A stretch of 6,787 nucleotides of DNA, taken from positions 1 through 6,787 of the forward strand of contig JBFJWU010000191.1 of NCBI GenBank assembly GCA_041623475.1. The letters run 5' to 3'. Source of the stretch: JBFJWU01 sp041623475 [NCBI: bacterium]. GTDB taxonomy: Bacteria > J088. This document shows positions 6,515-6,787 of the stretch, one piece after another (positions within the stretch are counted from its first letter, which is position 1; the number at the start of each line of letters is the position of its first letter). The notes below the pieces were generated by a model, which was not told the origin of the DNA, ran no database searches, and saw only the letters and a program-made list of their open reading frames with translations. A program made the translations under genes and the position numbers.

Positions 6515-6567
6515 TGTGAATCCTCTTCCCCGCTTCCACCGGCAGAACCTCAACTATAATACGACGC
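6515..6567. promoter_or_regulatory. Compact divergent promoter between SRAP and sulfatase genes
   Basis: A perfect TATAAT lies at 6555-6560 on the plus strand, 7 bases before the sulfatase GTG at 6568. Transcription would therefore begin at or beside the start codon, and no Shine-Dalgarno precedes the GTG. The -35 is poor (CTTCCA at about 6533-6538). The same AT-rich block reads TATTAT/TATAGT on the minus strand and could serve as the SRAP -10, followed by the SRAP Shine-Dalgarno AGAGGA. The two promoters would then overlap and compete. Confidence 0.5.
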
Positions 6568-6787
6568 GTGTTGGGCAGTTTGCGATCGATTGATCCTGTA
6601 CGCCGGCGACTGATTCTCGTTGTCGCCGCCGTGTTGTTGATCATCGGCGCGTGGCTGCTGCTGGAACGCTGGCAGAAGCCTCCTGACATCGTGCTGTTGG
6701 TCGTTGACTCGCTGCGGGCCGACCACGTATCCGCCTGGGGACACGAACAAAAGACCACACCACACATTGATGCCCTGGCCCGGGACG
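6568..6787 (+). CDS. Membrane-anchored sulfatase/alkaline-phosphatase-superfamily enzyme, N-terminal part
   Basis: The first 73 codons are in the window and the gene runs off the edge. A basic N-terminus (about residues 5-14, ending VRRR) is followed by one hydrophobic helix (about 15-32), which gives a signal anchor. DIVLLVVDSLRADHVSAWG and TTPHIDALARD then match the sulfatase-family opening 'nvllivxDslRaDhlxxyGxxxxTPxiDxLAxxG', with Asp47 as the probable first metal ligand. The catalytic Cys/Ser (CxPSR or equivalent) is outside the window, so arylsulfatase cannot be separated from phosphoglycerol or phosphoethanolamine transferase types. The start is GTG 6568; TTG 6571 or 6580 are alternatives. 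No Shine-Dalgarno is visible, and the TATAAT 7 bases upstream suggests leaderless translation. Confidence 0.82.
   Translation, partial: MLGSLRSIDPVRRRLILVVAAVLLIIGAWLLLERWQKPPDIVLLVVDSLRADHVSAWGHEQKTTPHIDALARD

Noticed and set aside
6515-6600. SOS/LexA operator upstream of the SRAP gene
   Set aside because: I searched by eye for CTGT-N8-ACAG and GAAC-N7-GTTC types on both strands and found no acceptable match.
1-6787. tRNA, rRNA, CRISPR array, insertion sequence, phage or anti-phage defence genes
   Set aside because: No cloverleaf, regular repeat-spacer pattern, transposase motif or terminal inverted repeats were seen. The gene set is signalling, detoxification and repair.

Overview
This looks like a bacterial chromosomal (probably metagenome-derived) segment with densely packed genes, GTG starts and mixed strands. 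Spot-counted lines in the main body are about 55-70% GC. The gene content is glutathionyl-hydroquinone reductase, a Gtt1-like glutathione transferase, a membrane histidine kinase, a Hanks-type Ser/Thr kinase with an FHA partner, and an SRAP protein. That best suits a Gram-negative, possibly proteobacterial, organism. The assignment is an inference and is not strong.

Left edge (1-452): two unrelated gene fragments meet at about 205-222. Bases 1-211 on the minus strand encode part of a very GC-rich S9-peptidase-like beta-propeller. From about 216 the plus strand encodes only the C-terminal end of an RluA-type pseudouridine synthase. Neither gene continues across the join, so this is a rearrangement scar or an assembly chimera.

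Left-centre (436-3938, minus strand): three co-directional genes in transcription order are a tail-anchored Ser/Thr protein kinase, a zinc-ribbon plus FHA protein 7 bases downstream, and a six-TM PAS-containing histidine kinase 64 bases further on. No response regulator is present in the window. The likely logic is that the kinase phosphorylates a threonine, the FHA protein reads it, and the signal reaches the histidine kinase or shares its output. This is the most interesting system in the window.

Right-centre (4102-5735, plus strand): a glutathionyl-hydroquinone reductase and a Gtt1-like glutathione transferase overlap by GTGA and form a glutathione/quinone detoxification pair. They diverge from the kinase operon across a 163-base control region that contains a perfect inverted repeat.

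Right edge (5744-6787): a divergent SRAP (YedK/HMCES-like) DNA-protein-crosslink gene lies on the minus strand. Its GTG start places the catalytic Cys at position 2. Divergent to it is the start of a membrane-anchored sulfatase-superfamily gene, which has a perfect TATAAT 7 bases before its GTG and so may be transcribed as a leaderless mRNA.
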